A stretch of DNA of 64,000 nucleotides from Site-B1 sp963827785 (lineage in GTDB: Bacteria > Bacteroidota > Bacteroidia > Flavobacteriales > Flavobacteriaceae): NCBI GenBank assembly GCA_963827785.1, contig CAWHCT010000011.1, positions 186,001 through 250,000 of the forward strand, given 5' to 3'. Position numbers and translations under genes: made by a program. Positions 25,303 through 33,157 of this stretch are shown here, one piece after another. The notes beneath the pieces are model-generated. The model worked only from the letters and a program-made list of their open reading frames with translations, ran no database searches and was not told the origin of the DNA. Each line of letters opens with the position of its first letter. Position 1 is the stretch's first letter.

Positions 25303-26400
25303 TTGAAACTTTCTATTATTATCTTAAATTATAACGTGCAATATTTTTTGCAATTATGCCTGCAAAGTGTTCAAGCTGCAACAAGGAATATTGAATCTGA
25401 AGTTATTGTGGTTGATAACAATTCCAGTGATAATAGTTGTCAGATGGTCAAAGAATTATTTCCAGATGTGATCTTAATTCAGAATAAGGAGAACTACGGT
25501 TTTTCAAAAGGTAATAATATAGGAGTAAAGGAAGCCAAAGGTGAATTTATTTGTATTTTAAATCCCGATACTGTGGTTCCGGAAGATACTTTCACTAACC
25601 TTTTGAATTTTGTAGATGGTAAAGATAAACTTGGTATTGTTGGATGCAAGCTGATTGATGGTTCTGGAAAATTTCTTCCGGAGAGTAAGAGAAATGTGCC
25701 AACTGCTGTTGTCTCCCTTCAAAAAATGATTGGGAATTCAAAAACTTATTATGCTAATCACTTAAAAGAAGATGAAGCGGGTGAGGTTGATATTTTGGCA
25801 GGTGCTTTTATGTTTTTAAAAAAGGATTTATATGAAGAGATAAAAGGATTTGATGAAGATTATTTTATGTATGGTGAAGATATTGACTTTTCCTTTCAGG
25901 CTTTAAAATTGGGATATAAAAATTATTATTACCCTAATATTACCGTGCTTCATTTTAAGGGTGAAAGTACCCTAAAGGATAAACTATATGCAAAACGATT
26001 TTATAGTGCGATGCAGATTTTTTATAAAAAGCATTTTAAAAAGAATGTTTTAGTAGATGCAGTGATTTGGATGGGCATTAAATTGATCTCAGTATTACAT
26101 ATAAATCCTAAAGAGAATCGACGTTATGTCAAAAATTACGTGTTGATATCTGATTCGATAAATACCGCCCTAAAGTCAGTACTTAAAAAAGATGTTGAAT
26201 TGTTTTCTAATAATTATAAACTCGAAGATAAGCAGGAAATTATTTTTGATTGTAAAAAGCTCAGTTTTAAAGATATAATAAACAGAATGTCTGCATTATC
26301 AAAACATTATCAATTGACCTTTAAAATATTACCGAAAAAGTCTAATTTTATAATTGGCAGCAACAGTTCAAAATCAAAAGGTGAAGTCATAACTTTTTGA
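25303..26400 (+). CDS. Glycosyltransferase family 2 protein
   Basis: 365 residues; a GT-A catalytic domain in the first ~250: KLSIIILNYNVQYFLQLCLQSV, VIVVDNNSSDNS, CILNPDTVVPEDTFT (DxD-like Asp pair), VDILAGAFMFLKKDLYEEIKGFDEDYFMYGEDIDFSFQA. This is the rhamnosyltransferase/WbbL-like type acting in cell-surface polysaccharide assembly; donor and acceptor unknown. The start is a TTG at 25303, 6 bp after the recR stop, since no ATG precedes the conserved first strand. It is followed by a separate promoter region for the E2 gene. Confidence 0.88.
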   Translation: MKLSIIILNYNVQYFLQLCLQSVQAATRNIESEVIVVDNNSSDNSCQMVKELFPDVILIQNKENYGFSKGNNIGVKEAKGEFICILNPDTVVPEDTFTNLLNFVDGKDKLGIVGCKLIDGSGKFLPESKRNVPTAVVSLQKMIGNSKTYYANHLKEDEAGEVDILAGAFMFLKKDLYEEIKGFDEDYFMYGEDIDFSFQALKLGYKNYYYPNITVLHFKGESTLKDKLYAKRFYSAMQIFYKKHFKKNVLVDAVIWMGIKLISVLHINPKENRRYVKNYVLISDSINTALKSVLKKDVELFSNNYKLEDKQEIIFDCKKLSFKDIINRMSALSKHYQLTFKILPKKSNFIIGSNSSKSKGEVITF

Positions 26401-26446
26401 AAATTAAATACTTGTTGATTATTAATTAAAACATATGTTTTTTTAT

Positions 26447-26454
26447 TAATTTTG
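26447..26454 (+). promoter_or_regulatory. -7 box TAATTTTG upstream of the E2 gene
   Basis: Exact match to the Bacteroidota -7 consensus TAnnTTTG, 38 bp before the E2 start codon. A well-spaced -33 TTG is not obvious, so this is a partial promoter call. Confidence 0.45.
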
Positions 26455-26491
26455 CAAACCAAACTATAATACAAAGGAATTCATTACAGAT

Positions 26492-27832
26492 ATGGCAAAG
26501 TTTGAACTTAAATTACCAAAAATGGGAGAAAGTGTTGCAGAGGCAACTATAACCACATGGTTAAAAGAAGTTGGAGACAAAATAGAGATGGATGAGCCTA
26601 TACTGGAAATCGCTACTGATAAAGTAGATAGTGAAGTTCCAAGTGAAGTCGATGGTGTTTTGGTTGAAAAATTATTTAATGTTGATGATATTGTTCAGGT
26701 TGGTCAAACTATAGCTGTCATTGAAATTGAAGGAGAAGGAACGGAAAGTTCACCGGTTTCGAAACTAGAAACAGCAGTTACGGAAGTGTCAACTCCCGCA
26801 GTTACCGAAGTATTAAAATCTGTTGAAACTGCTAAAGAAACAGTGTCGCCTTCTAAAGAAACAGTGTCGCCTTTCATATCCAGTGGAGCCCGATTTTATT
26901 CACCGTTGGTAAGAAATATAGCCAAAAAGGAAGGAATATCTCAAGAAGAGTTAGATGCACTTCCCGGGACAGGAAAAGAAGGAAGAGTTACCAAAAATGA
27001 TATTCTTGCCTACCTAGATAATAAAAGTTCGGCTACATCAAAACCTCAAGAGCCTGTATTGAAGGAGTCAACACCCCAACCAAGGCCTGTTGAAAAATTA
27101 GCAACTCCTGTAATTCCGAGTGCTGGAGATGAGGTCATTGAAATGACCAGAATGGGTAAACTGGTTGCAAAGCATATGGTAGATTCTGTTCAAACTTCAG
27201 CGCATGTACAAAGCTTTATTGAAGCAGATGTCACTAATATATGGAATTGGAGAAATAAAGTCAAAGATGAGTTTTTCAAGCGTGAAGGGGAAAACCTAAC
27301 ATTCACACCCATATTTATGGAAGCTGTTGCTAAAGCACTTCGAGATTTCCCTATGATGAATATTTCCGTTCAGGGAGATTCCATAATCAAAAAGAAGAAT
27401 ATAAATTTAGGTATGGCTGCAGCTCTGGCAGATGGTAATTTAATAGTTCCAGTTATTAAAAATGCCGATCAATTGAATTTGGTTGGAATGACAAAGAAGG
27501 TCAATGATCTGGCAAATCGCGCTCGCAATAATCAGCTTAAACCGGACGATATTCAAGATGGAACATATACTGTTACGAATGTAGGGAATTTTGGAAGTAT
27601 CATGGGAACACCAATAATCAATCAGCCACAAGTTGGTATATTAGCATTAGGAGCAATTCGCAAAGTTCCTGCTGTTATTGAAACCTCTGAAGGGGATTTT
27701 ATTGGCATCAGATATAGAATGTTCTTATCTCATTCTTATGATCACAGAGTTGTTAATGGTGCTCTTGGAGGTCAATTTGTAAAAGCCGTTAAAGATTATT
27801 TAGAAGCCTGGGATAGTAATCGCGAAATCTAA
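26492..27832 (+). CDS. 2-oxoacid dehydrogenase E2 (dihydrolipoyl acyltransferase), branched-chain type
   Basis: 446 residues: one lipoyl domain (about 1-80, lipoyl Lys44 in ATDKVDSEVPS), a flexible linker, a peripheral-subunit-binding domain (about 133-175; YSPLVRNIAKKEGISQEELDALPGTGKEGRVTKNDILAYL) and the catalytic core (about 210-446). Catalytic His418 lies in SYDHRVVNGA; the Asp of the usual HxxxDG motif is Asn422 here. The linker contains an exact 21-bp tandem duplication (26832-26873, repeating KETVSP). The single lipoyl domain and core sequence fit the branched-chain (BCKDH) E2 rather than the pyruvate enzyme. No E1 or E3 gene is adjacent. Confidence 0.9.
   Translation: MAKFELKLPKMGESVAEATITTWLKEVGDKIEMDEPILEIATDKVDSEVPSEVDGVLVEKLFNVDDIVQVGQTIAVIEIEGEGTESSPVSKLETAVTEVSTPAVTEVLKSVETAKETVSPSKETVSPFISSGARFYSPLVRNIAKKEGISQEELDALPGTGKEGRVTKNDILAYLDNKSSATSKPQEPVLKESTPQPRPVEKLATPVIPSAGDEVIEMTRMGKLVAKHMVDSVQTSAHVQSFIEADVTNIWNWRNKVKDEFFKREGENLTFTPIFMEAVAKALRDFPMMNISVQGDSIIKKKNINLGMAAALADGNLIVPVIKNADQLNLVGMTKKVNDLANRARNNQLKPDDIQDGTYTVTNVGNFGSIMGTPIINQPQVGILALGAIRKVPAVIETSEGDFIGIRYRMFLSHSYDHRVVNGALGGQFVKAVKDYLEAWDSNREI
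26832..26873 (+). repeat. 21-bp perfect tandem duplication in the E2 linker
   Basis: Bases 26832-26852 and 26853-26873 are identical, adding seven residues (KETVSPS) in frame within the mobile linker. Perfect identity indicates a recent slippage event. Confidence 0.9.
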
Positions 27833-27877
27833 TTAGGGCTTGTTTAAATTCTCTATCTTTAACAGAAATAGTATTCA

Positions 27878-28654
27878 ATGAAGTTAAATCTTACTAAACC
27901 AATTAGTTTTTTTGATCTGGAAACAACGGGAACCAATATTTCAAAAGACAGAATTGTTGAAATATCAATACTCAAAGTATTTCCTGATGGAAAGGAAGAA
28001 AGCAAAACCTGGTTAGTGAATCCGGAAATGAAAATACCCAAAGAAGTAATAGCCATTCATGGTATTACGGACGATGATGTTAAGGATAAACCTACGTTTA
28101 AAGAACTGGCAAAGGAGATTTATAATTTTTTAAAAGATTCCGATTTGGGCGGATTTAACTCTAATAGATTTGACATTCCTATCCTCGCCGAAGAAATGCT
28201 GCGTTCAGAGATAGATTTTGATATGAAAAACAGAGTTTCTGTTGATGTACAAACAATATTCCATAAAATGGAACAACGCACTTTAAGTGCAGCATATAAG
28301 TTCTATTGTGATAAAAATCTGGAAGACGCACATAGTGCGGAAGCCGATACAAAGGCGACTTATCATGTATTGAAGGCGCAAATAGAACGGTACGAGGCAC
28401 TTGAAAATGACACTAAGTTCCTAGCACAGTTCAGTTCTCGAAAACAATTTGCAGATTTGGCCGGTTTTATTTCCTACAATAAGAAAGGAGAAGAATGTTT
28501 TGCTTTTGGAAAGCATAAAAACAAACGTGTTGTCGACGTAATGGAAGAGGAACCAGGATACTTCGGCTGGTTATTAAATGCTGATTTTCCATTATATACC
28601 AAAAAAGTATTGACAGCGATTAAACTCAGAAATTTTAATAACAAGTTAAGCTAA
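27878..28654 (+). CDS. DnaQ-like 3'-5' exonuclease (DEDDh)
   Basis: 258 residues. Exonuclease domain (about 1-170): ISFFDLETTGTNISKDRIVEI supplies Asp13/Glu15, GFNSNRFDIPILAEEM the second Asp, and EDAHSAEADTKATYHVL the catalytic His and last Asp. The C-terminal ~60 residues (ISYNKKGEECFAFGKHKNKRVVDVMEEEPGYFGWLL) form a small domain resembling the DUF3820-type FGKHKG/YxxWLL module often fused to these exonucleases. A proofreading-like or DNA-repair nuclease, not the essential polymerase epsilon by context. A FAH-family gene starts 1 bp after its stop. Confidence 0.9.
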   Translation: MKLNLTKPISFFDLETTGTNISKDRIVEISILKVFPDGKEESKTWLVNPEMKIPKEVIAIHGITDDDVKDKPTFKELAKEIYNFLKDSDLGGFNSNRFDIPILAEEMLRSEIDFDMKNRVSVDVQTIFHKMEQRTLSAAYKFYCDKNLEDAHSAEADTKATYHVLKAQIERYEALENDTKFLAQFSSRKQFADLAGFISYNKKGEECFAFGKHKNKRVVDVMEEEPGYFGWLLNADFPLYTKKVLTAIKLRNFNNKLS

Positions 28655-28655
28655 T

Positions 28656-29267
28656 ATGAAACTCATTTGTATAGGAAGGAACTATACCAAGCATATTGAA
28701 GAGTTGAATAGTGAAAAACCTTCAGATCCGGTTATTTTTTTAAAGCCGGATACAGCTATTTTGGTAAAAAATCAACCTTTTTTCATTCCTGATTTTTCTG
28801 ATAATATCCATTATGAAGTCGAGGTCATTGTAAAAATAAAGAAAGTTGGAAAGTACATCGATAAGAAATTTGCTAATAAATACTATGATGAAATTGGGTT
28901 GGGTATTGACTTTACAGCTCGCGATCTCCAGAATCAGTTAAAAGATAAAGGATTGCCGTGGGAGAAATGTAAAGCCTTTGATGGTTCTGCAGTCATAGGA
29001 AACTGGTTACCAAAATCTCAATTTAAAGATGTGAACAACATTCCTTTTTCTTTACTTAAAAATGATGAGCTGGTTCAAAGTGGCAATACGAGTAATATGC
29101 TTTGGAAAATCGATGAAATAATAGAATATGTATCAAAATATTTTACTTTAAAGATTGGAGATATTATCTTTACGGGAACTCCTGAAGGAGTTGGTAAGGT
29201 TTTTGCTAACGATACACTAAAAGGACTAATAGAAAACAAAGAAATGTTTTCAATAACAGTAAAATAA
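28656..29267 (+). CDS. Fumarylacetoacetate hydrolase family protein
   Basis: 203 residues: KLICIGRNYTKHIEELN, PVIFLKPDTAIL, IHYEVEVIVKIKKVGKYID (Glu pair for divalent metal), GLGIDFTARDLQNQLKDKGLPWEKCKAFDGSAVIG and IIFTGTPEGVGKV. This is the YcgM/FAHD1-like branch, which includes acylpyruvase and oxaloacetate-decarboxylase/tautomerase activities. It sits 1 bp after the exonuclease gene and 3 bp before the Hpt gene, so the run exonuclease-FAH-Hpt-cinA is probably one operon. Confidence 0.9.
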   Translation: MKLICIGRNYTKHIEELNSEKPSDPVIFLKPDTAILVKNQPFFIPDFSDNIHYEVEVIVKIKKVGKYIDKKFANKYYDEIGLGIDFTARDLQNQLKDKGLPWEKCKAFDGSAVIGNWLPKSQFKDVNNIPFSLLKNDELVQSGNTSNMLWKIDEIIEYVSKYFTLKIGDIIFTGTPEGVGKVFANDTLKGLIENKEMFSITVK

Positions 29268-29270
29268 TAC

Positions 29271-29612
29271 ATGGGACAAAATTATAAACTACATAGAGTT
29301 AGAGAATTAGCGGATAATGATGAAGAATTTGTGGTAGCCTTGGCGCAAACCTTTTTAGAGGAGATACCGGAAGATGCAGCTATTTTAGAGCAATCAGTAA
29401 ACGATGAGAATTATATGCAAACCTATCAGTCTGCACATAAAATGAAACCCACTATTGATTTATTTGAACTTGGAGTTCTTGACGATCTAATTGAAGTTCA
29501 GGATTGGGGAAAGTATGAGCAAAGAAGCAAGGATATTAGTGATAAATTGCAAATTGTACTTACTGCGGTCAAGAATGCGGTTGATGAAATGAAAGCAGAT
29601 TTCAATTTATAA
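29271..29612 (+). CDS. Hpt (histidine phosphotransfer) domain protein
   Basis: 113 residues, a single four-helix Hpt domain. The phosphoacceptor is His56 in YQSAHKMKPTIDLFEL, preceded by the acidic helix DNDEEFVVALAQTFLEEIPEDAAILE. It relays phosphate between a hybrid sensor kinase and a response regulator; neither is encoded in this window, so the partners are unknown. Placed between a metabolic hydrolase gene and cinA in a tightly spaced plus-strand run. Confidence 0.85.
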   Translation: MGQNYKLHRVRELADNDEEFVVALAQTFLEEIPEDAAILEQSVNDENYMQTYQSAHKMKPTIDLFELGVLDDLIEVQDWGKYEQRSKDISDKLQIVLTAVKNAVDEMKADFNL

Positions 29613-29618
29613 TTTTTT

Positions 29619-30866
29619 ATGCTGGCTGAAATAATTACCATTGGTGACGAAATTCTCATCGGTCAGATTATTGATACAAATTCGGCATTTATTTCAAAAG
29701 AACTTAATAAAATTGGTGTTTCTGTATATCAGATAACTTCTATTCAAGACGACAAGGTTCATATTCTCAACGCCTTAAAAGAGGCTGAAGACCGTGTCGA
29801 TATCATTATCCTGACAGGTGGTTTAGGACCTACAAAAGATGATATAACTAAACTTACACTTGCCGAGTATTTTAATGATACTTTAGTACAAAATGATGCT
29901 GTGTTAAAACACGTTGAAGAACTGTTTTCAAAATATATTACAACACCAATTTCTGATTTAAACAGAAAACAAGCATTGGTTCCTTCAAGAGCTGTGGTTA
30001 TGCAGAACAATTATGGTACTGCTCCCGGAATGTGGCTGGAAAAAAATGATAAGGTTTTTGTATCTCTTCCGGGTGTTCCATATGAAATGAAAGCGCTTTT
30101 AAGTAATGAGGTAATTCCTAGGCTACAAGAAAAATATCATTTTCCGTTCATTTTGCATAAAACAGTACTAACATATGGGTTGGGGGAAAGTGCGATTGCA
30201 GAAAGACTGGATAAATGGGAAGATGCTTTACCGCAATATATAAAATTGGCTTATCTGCCAAATTTGGGTAGAGTACGTTTGAGACTCTCGGCAAAAGGTT
30301 ATAACAGGGAAGAAATTGAAAAAGAAATGGATTCTCAAATTCAGCAACTATTGACCTATATTGAGGACATTTTTGTTGGTTTTGAGGAGGATGAATCCAT
30401 AGAGGTAATAGTTGGTAAAAAATTGACTGAACAAAGAAAGACTTTGTCTGTTGCAGAAAGTTGTACCGGCGGCAAAATTGCTGAGCGAATTACAACAAAT
30501 GCAGGGGCTTCAAATTATTTTAAGGGAAGTGTAGTAAGTTATGCCACTGAAGCCAAAAAGAATATTTTAAAAGTACCTAAAGATATTATATCAAAATATT
30601 CAGTGGTAAGTAGTCAAGTAGCTGAGGCCATGGCAAAAAATGCTCGAGAATTATTTAAAACAGATTATGCCATCTCAACAACAGGTAATGCAGGTCCAAC
30701 AAAAGGAGATTCAAATGCTGAGGTAGGAACCGTAATTATTGCTATTGCAACTCCAGATTCTGTTTATTCACAAGAATTTATGTTTGGAAATGGTAGAATT
30801 AAGGTCATCAATAAAGCATCTAATAAAGCCTTTGAAATGTTACTTAAAGAAATTTTGAAAAATTGA
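29619..30866 (+). CDS. cinA: CinA family protein (competence/damage-inducible, NMN deamidase-related)
   Basis: 415 residues in two domains: an N-terminal MoCF-biosynthesis-like/COG1058 domain (about 1-170: EIITIGDEILIGQIIDTNS, TGGLGPTKDDITK, NNYGTAPGMWLE) with pyrophosphatase roles in the family, and a C-terminal CinA_C domain (about 255-415: LSVAESCTGGKIAERIT, ISTTGNAGPTKGDSNAEVGTV), the NMN amidohydrolase part. Full length. Probably pyridine-nucleotide recycling. Last gene of its operon; the rpmB promoter lies inside the following gap. Confidence 0.92.
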   Translation: MLAEIITIGDEILIGQIIDTNSAFISKELNKIGVSVYQITSIQDDKVHILNALKEAEDRVDIIILTGGLGPTKDDITKLTLAEYFNDTLVQNDAVLKHVEELFSKYITTPISDLNRKQALVPSRAVVMQNNYGTAPGMWLEKNDKVFVSLPGVPYEMKALLSNEVIPRLQEKYHFPFILHKTVLTYGLGESAIAERLDKWEDALPQYIKLAYLPNLGRVRLRLSAKGYNREEIEKEMDSQIQQLLTYIEDIFVGFEEDESIEVIVGKKLTEQRKTLSVAESCTGGKIAERITTNAGASNYFKGSVVSYATEAKKNILKVPKDIISKYSVVSSQVAEAMAKNARELFKTDYAISTTGNAGPTKGDSNAEVGTVIIAIATPDSVYSQEFMFGNGRIKVINKASNKAFEMLLKEILKN

Positions 30867-30877
30867 TAAATTTAAAG

Positions 30878-30907
30878 TTGTCTTCATTCAAAGATTTTGT
30901 ATATTTG
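30878..30907 (+). promoter_or_regulatory. Bacteroidota-type promoter of the rpmB operon
   Basis: TTG at 30878-30880 (-33 element) and TATATTTG at 30900-30907 (-7 element, TAnnTTTG) with a 19-base spacer, followed by the usual CACC-like initiation sequence and a 39-base leader to the rpmB ATG. This is the best-formed promoter in the window. Confidence 0.75.
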
Positions 30908-30946
30908 CACCTCGTTTTTCAATAATAACAATTAAAGTTAAGAATA

Positions 30947-31180
30947 ATGTCTAGAGTATGTGAGCTTACTGGAAAAAAAGCAATGGTTGGGAATAATGTT
31001 TCTCACTCAATGAACAGAACTAAGCGAAAATTTAACGCTAATCTTATAAAAAAGCGTTTTTATATTCCTGAAGAAGATAAATGGATAACTTTAAAAGTTG
31101 CTACTTCAACATTAAAGACTATCAACAAAATTGGTATCTCTGCTGCTTTGAAAGAGGCTAAAACTAAAGGATTTTTATAA
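30947..31180 (+). CDS. rpmB: 50S ribosomal protein L28
   Basis: 77 residues, normal for bL28 of this group: MSRVCELTGKKAMVGNNVSHSMNRTKRKFNANL.. FYIPEEDKWITLKVATSTLKTI. The N-terminal Cys is kept but there is no zinc-ribbon set. First gene after a clear promoter; rpmG follows after 30 bp, giving the classic rpmB-rpmG order. Confidence 0.97.
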   Translation: MSRVCELTGKKAMVGNNVSHSMNRTKRKFNANLIKKRFYIPEEDKWITLKVATSTLKTINKIGISAALKEAKTKGFL

Positions 31181-31210
31181 TAATTGCCGTAGAGGTTAAA
31201 AGTAAATACA

Positions 31211-31393
31211 ATGGCGAAAAAAGGAAATAGAGTACAGGTTATTTTAGAATGCACAGAGCACAAAACTTCTGGGCAACCTGGGACATCAAGATATATCACA
31301 ACAAAAAACAAAAAGAACACTCCTGACAGATTAGAGGTTAAGAAATTTAATCCGATCTTGAAGAAAATGACGGTTCATAAAGAGATTAAGTAA
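31211..31393 (+). CDS. rpmG: 50S ribosomal protein L33
   Basis: 60 residues: MAKKGNRVQVILECTEHK..GTSRYITTKNKKNTPDRLEVKKFNPILKKMTVHKEIK. It keeps only one of the four zinc-binding cysteines of the zinc-ribbon form (LECTEH), so it is the zinc-independent type. Second gene of the ribosomal operon, followed by DUF4295. Confidence 0.97.
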   Translation: MAKKGNRVQVILECTEHKTSGQPGTSRYITTKNKKNTPDRLEVKKFNPILKKMTVHKEIK

Positions 31394-31439
31394 TTAGAAT
31401 TTTTCTACAAGAAAATTTCGAATAACAAAAAATTAGGTC

Positions 31440-31592
31440 ATGGCAAAGAAATCAGTAGCATCATTACAAACTGGATCAAAAAGGTTAACAAAGGCAATAA
31501 AAATGGTAAAATCTCCAAAATCTGGAGCTTACATGTTTGTTGAATCCATTATGCCACCGGAACTTGTTAATGATTGGATGAATAAAAAGTAA
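31440..31592 (+). CDS. DUF4295 small ribosome-associated protein (bL38-type)
   Basis: 50 residues, ATG at 31440, TAA at 31590-31592: MAKKSVASLQTGSKRLTKAIKM.. SPKSGAYMFVESIMPPELVNDWMNKK. DUF4295 proteins are Bacteroidota-specific and follow rpmB-rpmG. From memory, a ribosome structure from Flavobacterium identified a protein of this kind as a new large-subunit protein named bL38; I treat the identity as likely, not proven here. Strongly basic N-terminus as expected for rRNA contact. A terminator follows 24 bp later. Confidence 0.9.
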   Translation: MAKKSVASLQTGSKRLTKAIKMVKSPKSGAYMFVESIMPPELVNDWMNKK

Positions 31593-31614
31593 TTCATCGC
31601 TTCAGCATAAATCA

Positions 31615-31649
31615 GGCAGCTTTCAATATTTTGAAAGCTGCTTTTGTTT
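31615..31649 (+). terminator. Terminator after the rpmB-rpmG-DUF4295 operon
   Basis: GCAGCTTTCAA and TTGAAAGCTGC form an 11-bp perfect stem around TATT, followed by TTTTGTTTT. Confidence 0.9.
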
Positions 31650-31739
31650 TATATTTACATTCGCATGACAATATTTCATAGATTCTCTTAAGGCAAGAAA
31701 ATTGTTATGAGGTATTCAATTAATGGTAAAATAATCTAA

Positions 31740-32693
31740 ATGAGTTTTTTCAAAAAAATATTTTCTTCTGATAAAAAAGAAACTCTAGATAAAGGTTTAG
31801 AGAAATCAAGTAGTACTTTTATAAATAAGCTCAGTAAAGCGGTTGCCGGAAAATCTAAAGTAGATGATGACGTGCTGGATAATCTGGAGGAAGTACTGGT
31901 GTCTAGTGATGTTGGTGTTAACACAACCCTTAAAATAATTGAACGAATAGAAGAAAGAGTGTCTAAGGATAAATATCTTGGTACTGATGAACTAAATAAG
32001 ATCCTTCGTGAAGAAATCGCCGGATTACTCTCTGAAACTAATTCAGGAGAAGAAACTGAATATACCATACCGGAAGGTAAAAAACCATATGTCATTATGG
32101 TGGTTGGTGTGAATGGTGTAGGAAAGACCACTACTATTGGGAAACTAGCCTATCAATTTAAAAAGCAAGGCTTGAAGGTTGTTTTGGGTGCCTCAGATAC
32201 GTTTCGTGCTGCTGCTATCGATCAACTTCAAATTTGGGCAGATAGAGTAGATGTTCCTATTGTGAAACAATCTATGGGAAGTGATCCTGCATCCGTCGCT
32301 TTTGATACGCTTCAAAGTGCTGTTTCCAGTGACGCAGATGTTGTTATAATTGATACTGCAGGTCGATTACATAACAAAGTTAACCTGATGAATGAATTGA
32401 CCAAAGTAAAACGGGTTATGCAAAAGGTAATTGACGATGCACCACACGATGTTCTTTTAATTCTGGATGGCTCTACAGGTCAGAATGCCTTTGAGCAAGC
32501 TAAACAATTTACTGCAGCAACCGAAGTGACGTCTTTGGCAGTCACAAAATTAGATGGAACTGCAAAAGGAGGTGTTGTAATTGGTATTTCCGATCAGTTC
32601 CAGATTCCTGTTAAGTACATAGGTGTTGGTGAGGGCCTTGAAGATCTTCAGGTATTCAATAAATACGAATTTGTGGATTCTTTCTTTAAATAA
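31740..32693 (+). CDS. ftsY: Signal recognition particle receptor FtsY
   Basis: 317 residues. SRP-receptor GTPase that docks ribosome-nascent chain complexes at the inner membrane. N domain helices (about 25-100), then the G domain: P-loop VGVNGVGKTTTIGK (122-135), DTFRAAAIDQL, IIDTAGRL (204-210), TKLDGTAKGG and the C-terminal IGVGEGLEDLQVFN. It lacks the long acidic A domain of E. coli, as usual here. Follows the ribosomal operon after a terminator; SRPBCC and rimO genes follow closely. Confidence 0.96.
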   Translation: MSFFKKIFSSDKKETLDKGLEKSSSTFINKLSKAVAGKSKVDDDVLDNLEEVLVSSDVGVNTTLKIIERIEERVSKDKYLGTDELNKILREEIAGLLSETNSGEETEYTIPEGKKPYVIMVVGVNGVGKTTTIGKLAYQFKKQGLKVVLGASDTFRAAAIDQLQIWADRVDVPIVKQSMGSDPASVAFDTLQSAVSSDADVVIIDTAGRLHNKVNLMNELTKVKRVMQKVIDDAPHDVLLILDGSTGQNAFEQAKQFTAATEVTSLAVTKLDGTAKGGVVIGISDQFQIPVKYIGVGEGLEDLQVFNKYEFVDSFFK

Positions 32694-32696
32694 TTA

Positions 32697-33146
32697 ATGA
32701 TGGATATTGTCAGCCATGGCTTTAATATTTATCATGATTTGGTTATAAAATCTTCTTTAGAGGAGGTTTTTGAAGCCGTTTCGAATCCAGAACACCTAAA
32801 TAATTGGTGGACTCTTAAATGTAAGGGAACTCCAGAATTAAATGCTGAATACAATTTTTATTTTGCTCCGGAATATAACTGGTATGGAAAGGTAATCACC
32901 TGTCAGCCTAACCATGCTTTTTATATTAAAATGACAAAAACCAATGATGAGGATTGGAGGCCAACAACATTTGGTTTTAATTTGGAACAAAAAGAAATAG
33001 GTGTACAAGTAAGATTTTTTCATATAGATTGGCCTGAGTGTAATCATCATTTCAGACATTCTTCATTTAGTTGGGCTTTGTTATTGAATGGATTGAAAAA
33101 TTATATAGAAAAAGGAATAGTCATTCCTTTTAATGAGAGATCATAG
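32697..33146 (+). CDS. SRPBCC (START-like) ligand-binding domain protein
   Basis: 149 residues. FNIYHDLVIKSSLEEVFEAVSNPEHLNNWWT opens the helix-grip fold, and HSSFSWALLLNGLKNYIEKG is the long C-terminal helix, as in the AHSA1-like branch. These small proteins bind hydrophobic ligands or act as co-chaperone relatives; function not assignable. It begins 3 bp after ftsY, which fits the same operon, and rimO starts 11 bp later. The double ATG (32697, 32700) leaves the exact start open. Confidence 0.85.
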   Translation: MMDIVSHGFNIYHDLVIKSSLEEVFEAVSNPEHLNNWWTLKCKGTPELNAEYNFYFAPEYNWYGKVITCQPNHAFYIKMTKTNDEDWRPTTFGFNLEQKEIGVQVRFFHIDWPECNHHFRHSSFSWALLLNGLKNYIEKGIVIPFNERS

Positions 33147-33157
33147 ATCATAAAAGC

